From contig JAPLUI010000016.1 in the NCBI GenBank assembly GCA_026397725.1, positions 1 through 38,809 of the forward strand: DNA of 38,809 nucleotides, read 5' to 3'. The stretch is from Verrucomicrobiota bacterium (lineage in GTDB: Bacteria; Verrucomicrobiota; Verrucomicrobiia; Verrucomicrobiales; Akkermansiaceae). Position 1 is the stretch's first letter; the number at the start of each line of letters is the position of its first letter. Positions 32,182-38,809 of this stretch are shown here, piece by piece. The notes beneath the pieces were generated by a model that made no database searches, had not been told where the DNA came from, and worked only from the letters and a program-made list of their open reading frames with translations. The position numbers and the translations under genes were made by a program.

Positions 32182-34047
32182 ATGAGACCCTGCCCTGCCA
32201 CTGTCAGTTGTTTGTCCGCGTTGTTTGCCATCGCGGTTTCACCCGTGCATGCCGCCGAAAAGGATGTGGATTTCCGAACGGACGCGTTCGTCGGGCAGCA
32301 GGACGGATATCACACGTACCGCATACCGGCCATGGTGGTCACGGCCAAGGGGGCCGTTCTCCTGTTCTGCGAAGGCCGCAAAAACAGCCGCAAGGACAGC
32401 GGCGACATCGATCAGCTCATGAAGCGCAGTGAGGACGGCGGCAAGACCTGGTCAAAACAGGTGGTCATCCACGAGGAAGGCGGCAATGCCCCGATCCGGG
32501 TTGGCAATCCCTGCGCCATCGTCGAGCGGGACGGCAAGACCGTTCATCTGCTCTTCACGGTCATGGCGTCGCCCACCGGCAATGGATTATACTATACCAA
32601 GAGCACCGATGACGGGCAAACGTGGTCCCCGATGGTCGTCACGTCGGATACGCCGACCGACAAGGCATACTCTGACAAAAGCTTCCTGAAAGGCTTCGGC
32701 GGCTCGCCGGTGGGAATCGGCGTGGGCCCTGTCCACGGAATCCAGACGCGCAAGGGACGGCTGGTGGCTCCGTGCGGCGTGGGCAGGACCGTGGACGGGA
32801 AACCGGGCGGCGGATCCGCCATCATCTATTCCGACGACGGCGGCAAGACGTGGGTGGCCGGAGGATTGATCCCCAGCGTGCCCGACTTCTCCCCCGGTGA
32901 ATGCACCGTGGTCGAGAGGAGCGACGGCTCTTTATTGATGAACATGCGCGCCGGCGGCCCCGGCGGAGCCTACGCCCTCGGCTACCGCGTGGTATCCACC
33001 AGTGCCGATGGCGGCATCACCTGGTCGATACCCGTGATGGACAAGAACCTGCCCTGTCCGGCCTGTCAGGGGAGCATCATCCGCCTGAACGAAAGGGAAA
33101 TCCTGTTCCTCAACCCGGCCGTATCCCACGCGGGCGGTTTCAGTCTCTGGAGCCGGCGGAATATGACCCTGCGCATGAGCGGTGACGACGGCCGCACCTG
33201 GCCGCACGCCCTGGTTCTCAATGAAGGTCTGGCGGGCTATTCCGACATCGCGGTGACGAAGGATGGCAAGATCCTTTGTGTTTTCGAAAACGGCAAGCAG
33301 GACTACTGCCAGAAAATCTCCGTCGTCCAGGTGGATCGGGCATCGCTGGTCGCAGGGAAGAATGCCCCAACGGAAATGGCGGCGGGAACGCAGCCCAAGG
33401 TGCCCGCAGCGCAGGTCAAGGTGAAGGCCCAATTCGAGCCGTTGTGCAAGGAGTTCGGCCGCAACAGCACCACCAAAGTGGAGATTGTTTCCGGCCCCAC
33501 GGAAGTCAAAATGAGAAATGGCGGCGTGGCGGGCAAGCAGTGGATCGCGACGAGCGGGAAGTATCGCTTCAAGTTGACCATTCAGGATTCGACGGATGTC
33601 AAACCCGACCATCTGGTGGCACTTCTTCAGAAGCTCCCCGCTTCGTACATCAAGGCCTGCACGGCCGTGTCCGACGAGGGGGAAGACGGAATCGCGATCT
33701 ACGCGGACTTGGGCGGAGCCAGGGCACATGGCGGTCAGGGTTATATCAACATGATTCCCCGTGCCGACGCCCTCGTGGTCGCCCACGAGGCGGGCCACAC
33801 GCTGGAGCAGGTGGCCCGGACATCGGATCCGAAGATCCTGGACGAGTGGCTGGAGGCCACCAAGACGGACAAGATATCGATCTCCGACTACGGAGATCAC
33901 GCACACCCCGAAGATCTGGCGGAGTTCTCCATGATGTACGCCGTCTGCCTGGGTGCCGGTCCGGAACATCTCGCCACCCTCAAGAGCCTTTCGCCCGCCC
34001 GCTTCGCACTCTGGGAGAAGATCCTGAATTGGCCGGAGCGGAATTAA
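32182..34047 (+). CDS. Exported sialidase (GH33-like) fused to a HEXXH zincin domain
   Basis: A 621-residue protein starting at ATG 32182 with a signal peptide (VSCLSALFAIAVSPVHA). Residues about 30-385 form a six-bladed sialidase propeller: the YRIP motif, FCEGRKN with DSGDID, and Asp boxes SEDGGKTWS, STDDGQTWS, SDDGGKTWV, SADGGITWS and SGDDGRTWP. This is the pattern of exo-alpha-sialidases, though family members without activity exist. After a linker, residues about 415-621 hold a second catalytic-looking domain with H535-E-A-G-H539 (VVAHEAGHTLEQ), then DYGDHAHPEDLAEF (D569-F582), giving extra histidine and glutamate ligands as in zincin peptidases. One polypeptide could therefore trim sialic acids and cut the protein backbone of a glycoprotein. 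The truncated homologue at 13296 begins the same way. A SUMF1 3' relic follows. Confidence 0.82.
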   Translation: MRPCPATVSCLSALFAIAVSPVHAAEKDVDFRTDAFVGQQDGYHTYRIPAMVVTAKGAVLLFCEGRKNSRKDSGDIDQLMKRSEDGGKTWSKQVVIHEEGGNAPIRVGNPCAIVERDGKTVHLLFTVMASPTGNGLYYTKSTDDGQTWSPMVVTSDTPTDKAYSDKSFLKGFGGSPVGIGVGPVHGIQTRKGRLVAPCGVGRTVDGKPGGGSAIIYSDDGGKTWVAGGLIPSVPDFSPGECTVVERSDGSLLMNMRAGGPGGAYALGYRVVSTSADGGITWSIPVMDKNLPCPACQGSIIRLNEREILFLNPAVSHAGGFSLWSRRNMTLRMSGDDGRTWPHALVLNEGLAGYSDIAVTKDGKILCVFENGKQDYCQKISVVQVDRASLVAGKNAPTEMAAGTQPKVPAAQVKVKAQFEPLCKEFGRNSTTKVEIVSGPTEVKMRNGGVAGKQWIATSGKYRFKLTIQDSTDVKPDHLVALLQKLPASYIKACTAVSDEGEDGIAIYADLGGARAHGGQGYINMIPRADALVVAHEAGHTLEQVARTSDPKILDEWLEATKTDKISISDYGDHAHPEDLAEFSMMYAVCLGAGPEHLATLKSLSPARFALWEKILNWPERN

Positions 34048-34077
34048 CCCGCACATGCCACGTACTCTTGAAACCAC

Positions 34078-34131
34078 CCCTATGCGATCATTGGCTTCCG
34101 CGTGGTATTGGGACCGGATATAGCCCTATGA
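34078..34131 (+). pseudogene. 3' relic of a SUMF1-like gene before giant gene 3
   Basis: From 34081 the frame reads YAIIGFRVVLGPDIAL and stops at TGA 34129-34131. This matches the end of SUMF1-like protein 1 (YAILGFRVVLGR). Its stop overlaps the start of the next gene (ATG 34128) in an ATGA arrangement, showing that a complete SUMF1 gene was once translationally coupled to the giant-protein gene. Everything upstream of the last 14 or so codons is gone, replaced by 30 bases after the sialidase stop. Confidence 0.75.
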
Positions 34132-35425
34132 AAACCAGATGTGTTCTAACGACAGTTGCGACGGCTTGCCTGTGTGCAAGCGCGCTTGCCGCCGAGTTCG
34201 ACTACTATAAGTACCTGCGCTATCCGAAAGAACTCGTGCCCGGCGTTGGCGTCGACAAGGTGGAGCAGGAGGGCGGCCCCGACGCCGCGGGCTACCAGCG
34301 CCGCACCGTGCAATGGTGGCCGCGCCTGGGGCAGGACATCATCGATATTCCCGAGGGCGCGCCGCTGCGCACGTGGACCCGCAACAAGGGGCAGGACGAC
34401 AAGGAAGCCCTGGCCGGCATCAGCCGGGGATGGATGGCCTCGGATCCCGAGACATTCAAGGCGCACTTGGTTGCCTTCAGGGGTTACGGCACATCGGCAC
34501 ACAATCCCGGGCGTGATACCCCTCCCATACCCATTGCCGTACTGCGCATGGAAGACGGCCGGCTGCGGGGCGTTCACAATTCCCTTTTGTACCAAGCGAT
34601 GGTGAGCCGCGAGGACCATGAGTTCATCCACAGGACATGGGAAGAGGCTTTCCCGAAACTCTACGCGACGACCTCTCAGAGCGAAGCCTTGACGAAGGAG
34701 GAGTTTGTTCCCCCTGAAGCACGCGGAATGCAGATGAAACTTTGGACGGAAGCCTCTCCGAAATTCAACGCCATGGAGCCCCCTAAAGATCCGACGTATC
34801 CGCGTTGGGGCCGGGACGGCTATTGCCTGGTGTTTGAAACGCCGCACTTCTTTATCATCGCTCAACCTGATCTCTGGGGTGGGCCGTGGACAACCCCCGC
34901 GAACTGGATACGGCCGGACGACCTTGAGCGGCAGAACCACTACCGTAAGTTCGCCATGGAAAACATCGAGAATATGTGGACGTACTATGAATCCGGCGGA
35001 CGCCGCGTCTCGGCCAGCGACCTGTTTCTGGCGGGCAACCGCGTCCCGCGCTATCCGTGGGAGATGACCCTGACCGGATGCTGGCCCGGCGCGCCGCACC
35101 GCAGGCAGGGCGATGTGGGCAGTTTCGACGATCTCTACGGCATCAGCAACAACGGCAACAAATTCCTGGACTTGCCCGTGAAACAGGAAGTCCCCATCCC
35201 ACTGACGGAAAAATACGGCCTGCTCGCCCAGGAGAAGCTGGCGGCCATGCTGCCACGCTTCGCGGCGTCCTCCAACGCGATCATGGAGAAGATTGAAGCG
35301 GGCGTCTACAGCAGATGGCGGTATATCACACCACCGCAGACTGGGATTACCGGCTGCAGGAGGAAGTGGACGGCACCGCCCCGCCAAAACTGAAGGAGTG
35401 GCTGCTGCGCGTCTGCGGATACTAA
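34128..35425 (+). pseudogene. Giant-protein paralogue 3, internally deleted and frameshifted
   Basis: ATG 34128 begins a signal peptide (VLTTVATACLCASALAA) and the N-terminal module of the family: FDYYKYLRYPKE, RRTVQWWPRLG, EGAPLRTWTR. At about residue 300 the sequence jumps from a segment equivalent to the region before the HEXXH site (ENMWTYYESGGR) to the later beta-rich section (YPWEMTLTGCWPGAPHR), so the whole protease core is missing in frame. At about 35317 a second junction removes the beta-helix, LamG and coiled coil. The main frame ends at 35393 after 421 codons, but the family tail (YHTTADWDYR...EVDGTAPPKLKEWLL) is present in the next frame to its stop at 35425. The second junction is thus out of frame. 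A truncated exported protein could still be made, but without any catalytic motif. Confidence 0.8.
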
Positions 35426-35544
35426 CCAACCGATGAGAAGATCTGCCACTTGTTGACCGGCCGGGTTTGTGACACCGGCAAGCGGGACGCTAGCATCGCC
35501 AATGAGAAGAAGAGAATGAAGACCAACAATAATTGGAGACAAAA

Positions 35545-38229
35545 ATGCAAACCATGACGTCCTTACCCATACTGATGCTCACCGTGGCTGCTGCCACTCA
35601 ATTTGCGGTTGCGGCCGATGCGCCCGCCATGATCCATGTTCAGGCGGAGCAGGTCCGGTTCCGTCTCTCCGACATGATGGTCGGAGCGAACATGGAGGAC
35701 CTGCACTATCAGATGGTCGGCGGCTTCGACAGCCAGATGCTTCACGGTGAGTCGTTCTTCGAACACTCACCCACGGAACTGGCGCCGCATTTCGCCAGGA
35801 TCGCAGGATTTGCCAACACCGAGGGACGTTGGACGGCGGGCAATGGGATTCTGAGGGTGAACCTTGGCGGCGTGAAGCCAACACGGTGGATTGACGGATT
35901 TATTCAAGGCGGCAGGGAGCTTTCGTCCGTCCGTGACAATGTCGATCAAAAGCCCGCCGCAGCGGATCTGGAGCAGGCGGTGGTGGCTGCCGTCGGGTCT
36001 ATCCAGCAGAGCATTGGAACGCGACTTACCTCTCTTGCCCTTGCCCCTGCCGATACGGTCGAAATCAGCACCAGCTTCCACTTCCCCGCAGGCTCTCAGA
36101 ACACCGCCAGCCTGATCTCACACATAGACCCTAACCACTCCGACAGCGGCTGGGAGTGGTATGCCGGATACACCGTGGAACTGAATCCTCTGGATGGCAC
36201 CGTCGTGCTGCGCGTTGCCCGCAAGGCGAATAGCCACGATGAAGTCGCCCGCGCGAAAGTCACCATCGCCGCCGGGAAATGGATCCCGGTCCGCCTGCGC
36301 GTGGAAGCCGGCAAGGCAATTGTCTATATGGATGGAGCACAGGTCATCACCAAGGAATTGCCGTATCCATTAGCCATCGGTCTCTATGGGATAGTTACCC
36401 GCGAGAACATCCAGGTTCGCGATCTTGCTCTCGTTAGTGCCGCTGGCCGCATCACCACCATTCCCTTCGCCACCAGTCCTCTTCTCAAACAACCCGGGGA
36501 CGCCCTGAGCCTGCGTTGGGCTCGTGTGCAGACCGGCAAGGCCACCGGTGAGTTCTCCTTCAACCCCGATGGCTGGCATGCGGGCCTCCGCAGCCAACAG
36601 GTTACCTGCCGTGAGGGCCAGGGCGAGTTCGGCATGGACAATGCCGGACTCAAACGCTGGGGATTGTCTGTGCAAGGTGGCCGCGACTACGAAGGCTACC
36701 TACGTGTGAAGACCGATAAGATCACACCCATTGCCGTCTCTCTGCGAACGGACGAAGGGGTTGTGCTGGCCGAGCAAATTCTCAAAACCACCGGCGCAAA
36801 CAGCTATGAACGGCTCGCGTTCCGCCTTGCGCCAAAGGCTGCCGCGAAGAATGCTCGGTTTGCCATCACCCTGAAACAACCGGGTCAGATGACGGTCGGC
36901 TACGCTTTCCTCCAACCTGGCGAGTGGGGACGCTACAAGGGGCTGCCGATCCGCAAGGATCTAGCAGACGCGCTGATAGCTCAGGGGATCAAGCTCCTCC
37001 GCCTCAACGGCGGAATGATCGAGGTCGATGGTTACCGTTGGGCCAACCTCTGCGGGCCGCGCGACGAGCGCAAACCCTATAACGGATTCTACGACCGCTA
37101 CTGCTCCAGCGGCTACGGCCCCGTCGAACACCTCGCGTTTTGTCGGGCGGCCAACCTCGAGCCGCTTATCGGTCTGCCGATGGCTCAGTCGCCCGAGGAG
37201 GTCGCCGACTTCGTCGCCTACTGCAACGCCCCCAACGGCACACCCGCCGGTGATCGCCGCAAGGCCGATGGCTATGCCCAGCCCTTTGCCATCCGCTATC
37301 TGCAGATCGCCAATGAAAGCGGTGTGAATGCCAACTATGCCGGATACTTCCAAAGAGTCGCCAACGCGATCTGGAAGGTGGACCCGGACATCATACTGGT
37401 CCCGGCGGGCAATGTGTATAACTGCAGTGGCAAGGAGAACGAAGCCGATATGCGCAAGCGTCTGGACCCACACCTGCAGATCACCCGCTTTGTGCATGAC
37501 AACGGCAAAAAGCTACTCTGGGATTTCCACGCATTCAACACCAATGACGACCCCGGCCAGGCACTGGGTGGAGCGGTGCCCGGCGGCATCGCGTTCTCGC
37601 AATGGCTGAGCCGCCTGGCACCCGAGTGCGGTGTGGTGCCGGTCGCATGTCTGGAGTTCAATGCCGGCCGCTTCAATTTCCTCCGCGGACTCTCTCATGC
37701 GGTAGAAATGAACGTCGTGGCCCGCGCTGGCGACTGCGTCCGGGCCGTTGCCACGCCAAACGTCTCGCAACCATGGGCCGTCTATCAGACAGATTGGAAA
37801 GCCGTCCTGTGGACCCAGGGCAACATCTACTATACCCAGGACAAGGTCTGGTTCCAGCCTGCCTACTACGTCGATCAGATGATCGCCCGCATCTGGGCAC
37901 CCGATGTGGTCGCATGCCAAACGCAGGCTCCCGACCGCACCCTCGACGTCGTCGCCGCCAAATCCATCGACGGCAAGCATCTGGTGCTTCGCGTGGTCAA
38001 CATGGCCGACCACCCCGTCACCGCCACTCTATCCATCTCCGGCTTCGCATCCGCCGCCGCCGCCGTCGTCCAGACCCTCACCGGTGACCTGAACGGCTAC
38101 AACACGCTCACGGCACCCACGAAGTACCAACCGCAAACCACCACTTGGTCCCACCAAATCGCGCGCAAGCCCGACACCTATACATTCCCCGCGCATTCTT
38201 TCACGGTTATAGCAATCCCCGGACAATGA
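35545..38229 (+). CDS. Exported GH51-like glycosidase (putative alpha-L-arabinofuranosidase)
   Basis: An 894-residue protein. ATG 35545 is chosen because TTGGAG lies six bases upstream and a signal peptide follows (LPILMLTVAAATQFAVA). The opening VGANMEDLHYQMVGGFDSQM and GESFFEHS is typical of family 51-type enzymes. A LamG/concanavalin-like insert occupies about residues 165-300 (TVEISTSFHFPAG to ENIQVRDLAL). The catalytic barrel follows, with a probable acid/base E591 in IANESG and nucleophile E704 in CLEFNAGRF, then a C-terminal beta domain rich in NMADHPVTATLSISG-like strands. These enzymes release arabinose or related sugars from polysaccharides by a retaining mechanism. The specific substrate is not evident, and family 79 or 39 relatives share the fold. 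It is the last intact gene of the plus-strand run. Confidence 0.82.
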   Translation: MQTMTSLPILMLTVAAATQFAVAADAPAMIHVQAEQVRFRLSDMMVGANMEDLHYQMVGGFDSQMLHGESFFEHSPTELAPHFARIAGFANTEGRWTAGNGILRVNLGGVKPTRWIDGFIQGGRELSSVRDNVDQKPAAADLEQAVVAAVGSIQQSIGTRLTSLALAPADTVEISTSFHFPAGSQNTASLISHIDPNHSDSGWEWYAGYTVELNPLDGTVVLRVARKANSHDEVARAKVTIAAGKWIPVRLRVEAGKAIVYMDGAQVITKELPYPLAIGLYGIVTRENIQVRDLALVSAAGRITTIPFATSPLLKQPGDALSLRWARVQTGKATGEFSFNPDGWHAGLRSQQVTCREGQGEFGMDNAGLKRWGLSVQGGRDYEGYLRVKTDKITPIAVSLRTDEGVVLAEQILKTTGANSYERLAFRLAPKAAAKNARFAITLKQPGQMTVGYAFLQPGEWGRYKGLPIRKDLADALIAQGIKLLRLNGGMIEVDGYRWANLCGPRDERKPYNGFYDRYCSSGYGPVEHLAFCRAANLEPLIGLPMAQSPEEVADFVAYCNAPNGTPAGDRRKADGYAQPFAIRYLQIANESGVNANYAGYFQRVANAIWKVDPDIILVPAGNVYNCSGKENEADMRKRLDPHLQITRFVHDNGKKLLWDFHAFNTNDDPGQALGGAVPGGIAFSQWLSRLAPECGVVPVACLEFNAGRFNFLRGLSHAVEMNVVARAGDCVRAVATPNVSQPWAVYQTDWKAVLWTQGNIYYTQDKVWFQPAYYVDQMIARIWAPDVVACQTQAPDRTLDVVAAKSIDGKHLVLRVVNMADHPVTATLSISGFASAAAAVVQTLTGDLNGYNTLTAPTKYQPQTTTWSHQIARKPDTYTFPAHSFTVIAIPGQ

Positions 38230-38377
38230 GAGCAGAACTGAGCGCAGGGCGTGACGGCCTCGGCACGCCCACTGGTCCGCCCGGATGGGCGGCGCGAGAG
38301 CACGGCGCATCGCCAGCCAATGACATCCCACCCTCGGGGGCAGTCTGGGTCGGCCGAGGCCGTCCGACCCTACCCGC
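38230..38377. other. Intergenic segment bounded by 12-bp inverted repeats
   Basis: GACGGCCTCGGC at 38253-38264 and GCCGAGGCCGTC at 38353-38364 are perfect inverted repeats bounding 112 bases of GC-rich, non-coding-looking sequence. No target-site duplication is obvious at the ends. It could be a miniature inverted-repeat element or a large hairpin ending the transcript of the GH51-like gene. Confidence 0.5.
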
Positions 38378-38605
38378 CGCCGGATTGAGGCGGGCCAGCC
38401 GGTCATCATCAACGGCGACGGCAGCCAGCGCCGCGACCTCACCCACGTTGCAGACGTGGCCCGGGCGATTGAACTGGCCCTCCGGTGGCGGGGCCCCGGC
38501 GCGGTGGTCCTGAACGTGGGCACGGGCCGAAACCACTCGGTTCTGGACATGCTGGCAGCCGCCACGTCTTGGGATAGCGGATCGAGGATCAAAGATCGTG
38601 GATGA
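38378..38605 (+). pseudogene. 3' fragment of an NAD-dependent sugar epimerase/dehydratase
   Basis: The frame from about 38378 to the stop at 38603-38605 reads RIEAGQPVIINGDGSQRRD, LTHVADVARAIELAL and VLNVGTGRNHSVLDML. This is the conserved substrate-domain part of extended short-chain dehydrogenases such as UDP-glucose 4-epimerase (GDGxQxRDxxHVxDVxxA...VxNVGTGRxxSVLxL). There is no start codon, no N-terminal Rossmann GxxGxxG motif and no full C-terminus; the last codons run into the heptad-repeat region. The missing N-terminus lies neither upstream nor in another frame, so this is a gene relic brought in or cut by recombination at the repeats. Confidence 0.7.
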
Positions 38606-38606
38606 A
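38572..38606. repeat. Degenerate heptamer array, GGAT core (five units)
   Basis: Five consecutive seven-base units share a (G/A)GAT core: GGATAGC, GGATCGA, GGATCAA, AGATCGT, GGATGAA. The array lies in the last codons of the epimerase relic. It is the reverse-strand counterpart (ATCC on the other strand) of the array at 38627-38717, so the two face each other. Confidence 0.6.
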
Positions 38607-38626
38607 TGAGCGCACTCTTCATCTTC

Positions 38627-38717
38627 AATCCACAATCCACAATCCACAATCCACAATCCACAATCCACAATCCACAATCCACTATCCACTATCTGCAATC
38701 CTCTATCCCTTATCGGC
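38627..38717. repeat. Heptanucleotide tandem array (AATCCAC), 13 units
   Basis: Eight perfect consecutive copies of AATCCAC run from 38627 to 38682. They are followed by decaying units TATCCAC, TATCTGC, AATCCTC, TATCCCT and TATCGGC, all in the same seven-base register, for 91 bases in total. Read as protein, such arrays give spurious DCGLWIV-type repeats, so no gene is called. With the facing GGAT array it can fold into a long hairpin (GATCGTGGAT against ATCCACAATC, and GATGAA against TTCATC). Confidence 0.95.
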
Positions 38718-38809
38718 GTACGGATGGCGCTTGGCTGGACCCCACGGATATTCCTTCCCGGACGGGCCGGTTTCCTGACCGCCGCCGCCCACGGATCTTC
38801 CGCCACAAA
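38718..38809. other. Right edge of window, no feature identified
   Basis: After the heptamer array the sequence returns to GC-rich DNA. No gene start, RNA or repeat can be supported in these 92 bases. Confidence 0.4.

Noticed and set aside
33276..34127. Upstream extension of giant-protein frame 3 over the sialidase
   Set aside because: This part is out of frame with the strongly supported sialidase-zincin; a signal peptide and the ATGA overlap fix the start at 34128.
38599..38717. Small protein with DCGLWIV repeats on the minus strand
   Set aside because: It is the translation of the heptanucleotide array; any frame of a seven-base repeat gives a seven-residue periodic peptide.
38627..38717. 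Replication origin made of DnaA boxes
   Set aside because: Units match the DnaA box at only seven of nine positions, overlap every seven bases, and no dnaA, dnaN or AT-rich unwinding region is near.
38627..38717. CRISPR array
   Set aside because: Units are seven bases with no spacers, and no cas genes are present.

Overview
The window looks like a GC-rich chromosome segment (roughly 60% G+C by eye) from a member of the Planctomycetota/Verrucomicrobiota/Lentisphaerota/Kiritimatiellota group, probably a glycan-degrading species. The basis is family content only: two formylglycine-type sulfatases, two HzsA-related c-type cytochrome/propeller proteins, SUMF1-domain proteins with export signals, a BNR propeller protein, a Tat leader, and very large exported multidomain proteins. 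There is no rRNA, tRNA, CRISPR array or SusC/SusD pair, so the genus cannot be named.

Layout. 1-290 is a gene-poor edge with repeats that may be an IS21-type terminus. 291-2549 is a BNR propeller gene on the minus strand, with an in-frame Tat-leader fragment upstream. 2832-4110 is decayed: one copy of a dispersed repeat, then a frameshifted relic of a GH106-like glycosidase. From 4146 to 38229 every gene is on the plus strand: sulfatase 1, sulfatase 2, a second repeat copy, an (alpha/alpha)6-like exported protein, HzsA-like 1, a sialidase/LamG chimera, a PQQ-type propeller ending in a decayed SUMF1 domain, giant HEXXH protein 1, SUMF1-like 1, a SUMF1 5' relic, a heparinase II/III-like lyase, SUMF1-like 2, giant HEXXH protein 2, HzsA-like 2, a sialidase-zincin fusion, a SUMF1 3' relic, a shortened giant protein 3, and a GH51-like glycosidase. 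38230-38809 holds an epimerase relic, a 112-bp segment with 12-bp inverted ends, and a heptanucleotide tandem array.

The strongest pattern is a repeated cassette: HzsA-like - sialidase - SUMF1-like - giant HEXXH protein. A SUMF1 gene or relic lies directly before each of the three giant-protein genes, and both HzsA-like genes are followed by the same sialidase start. The copies are in different states of repair: some intact, others reduced to fused ends by internal deletions. This points to recent duplication, recombination and deletion at a locus that probably attacks sulfated, sialylated or uronate-containing glycoproteins or polysaccharides outside the cytoplasm. Substrates are inferred from families, not proven.
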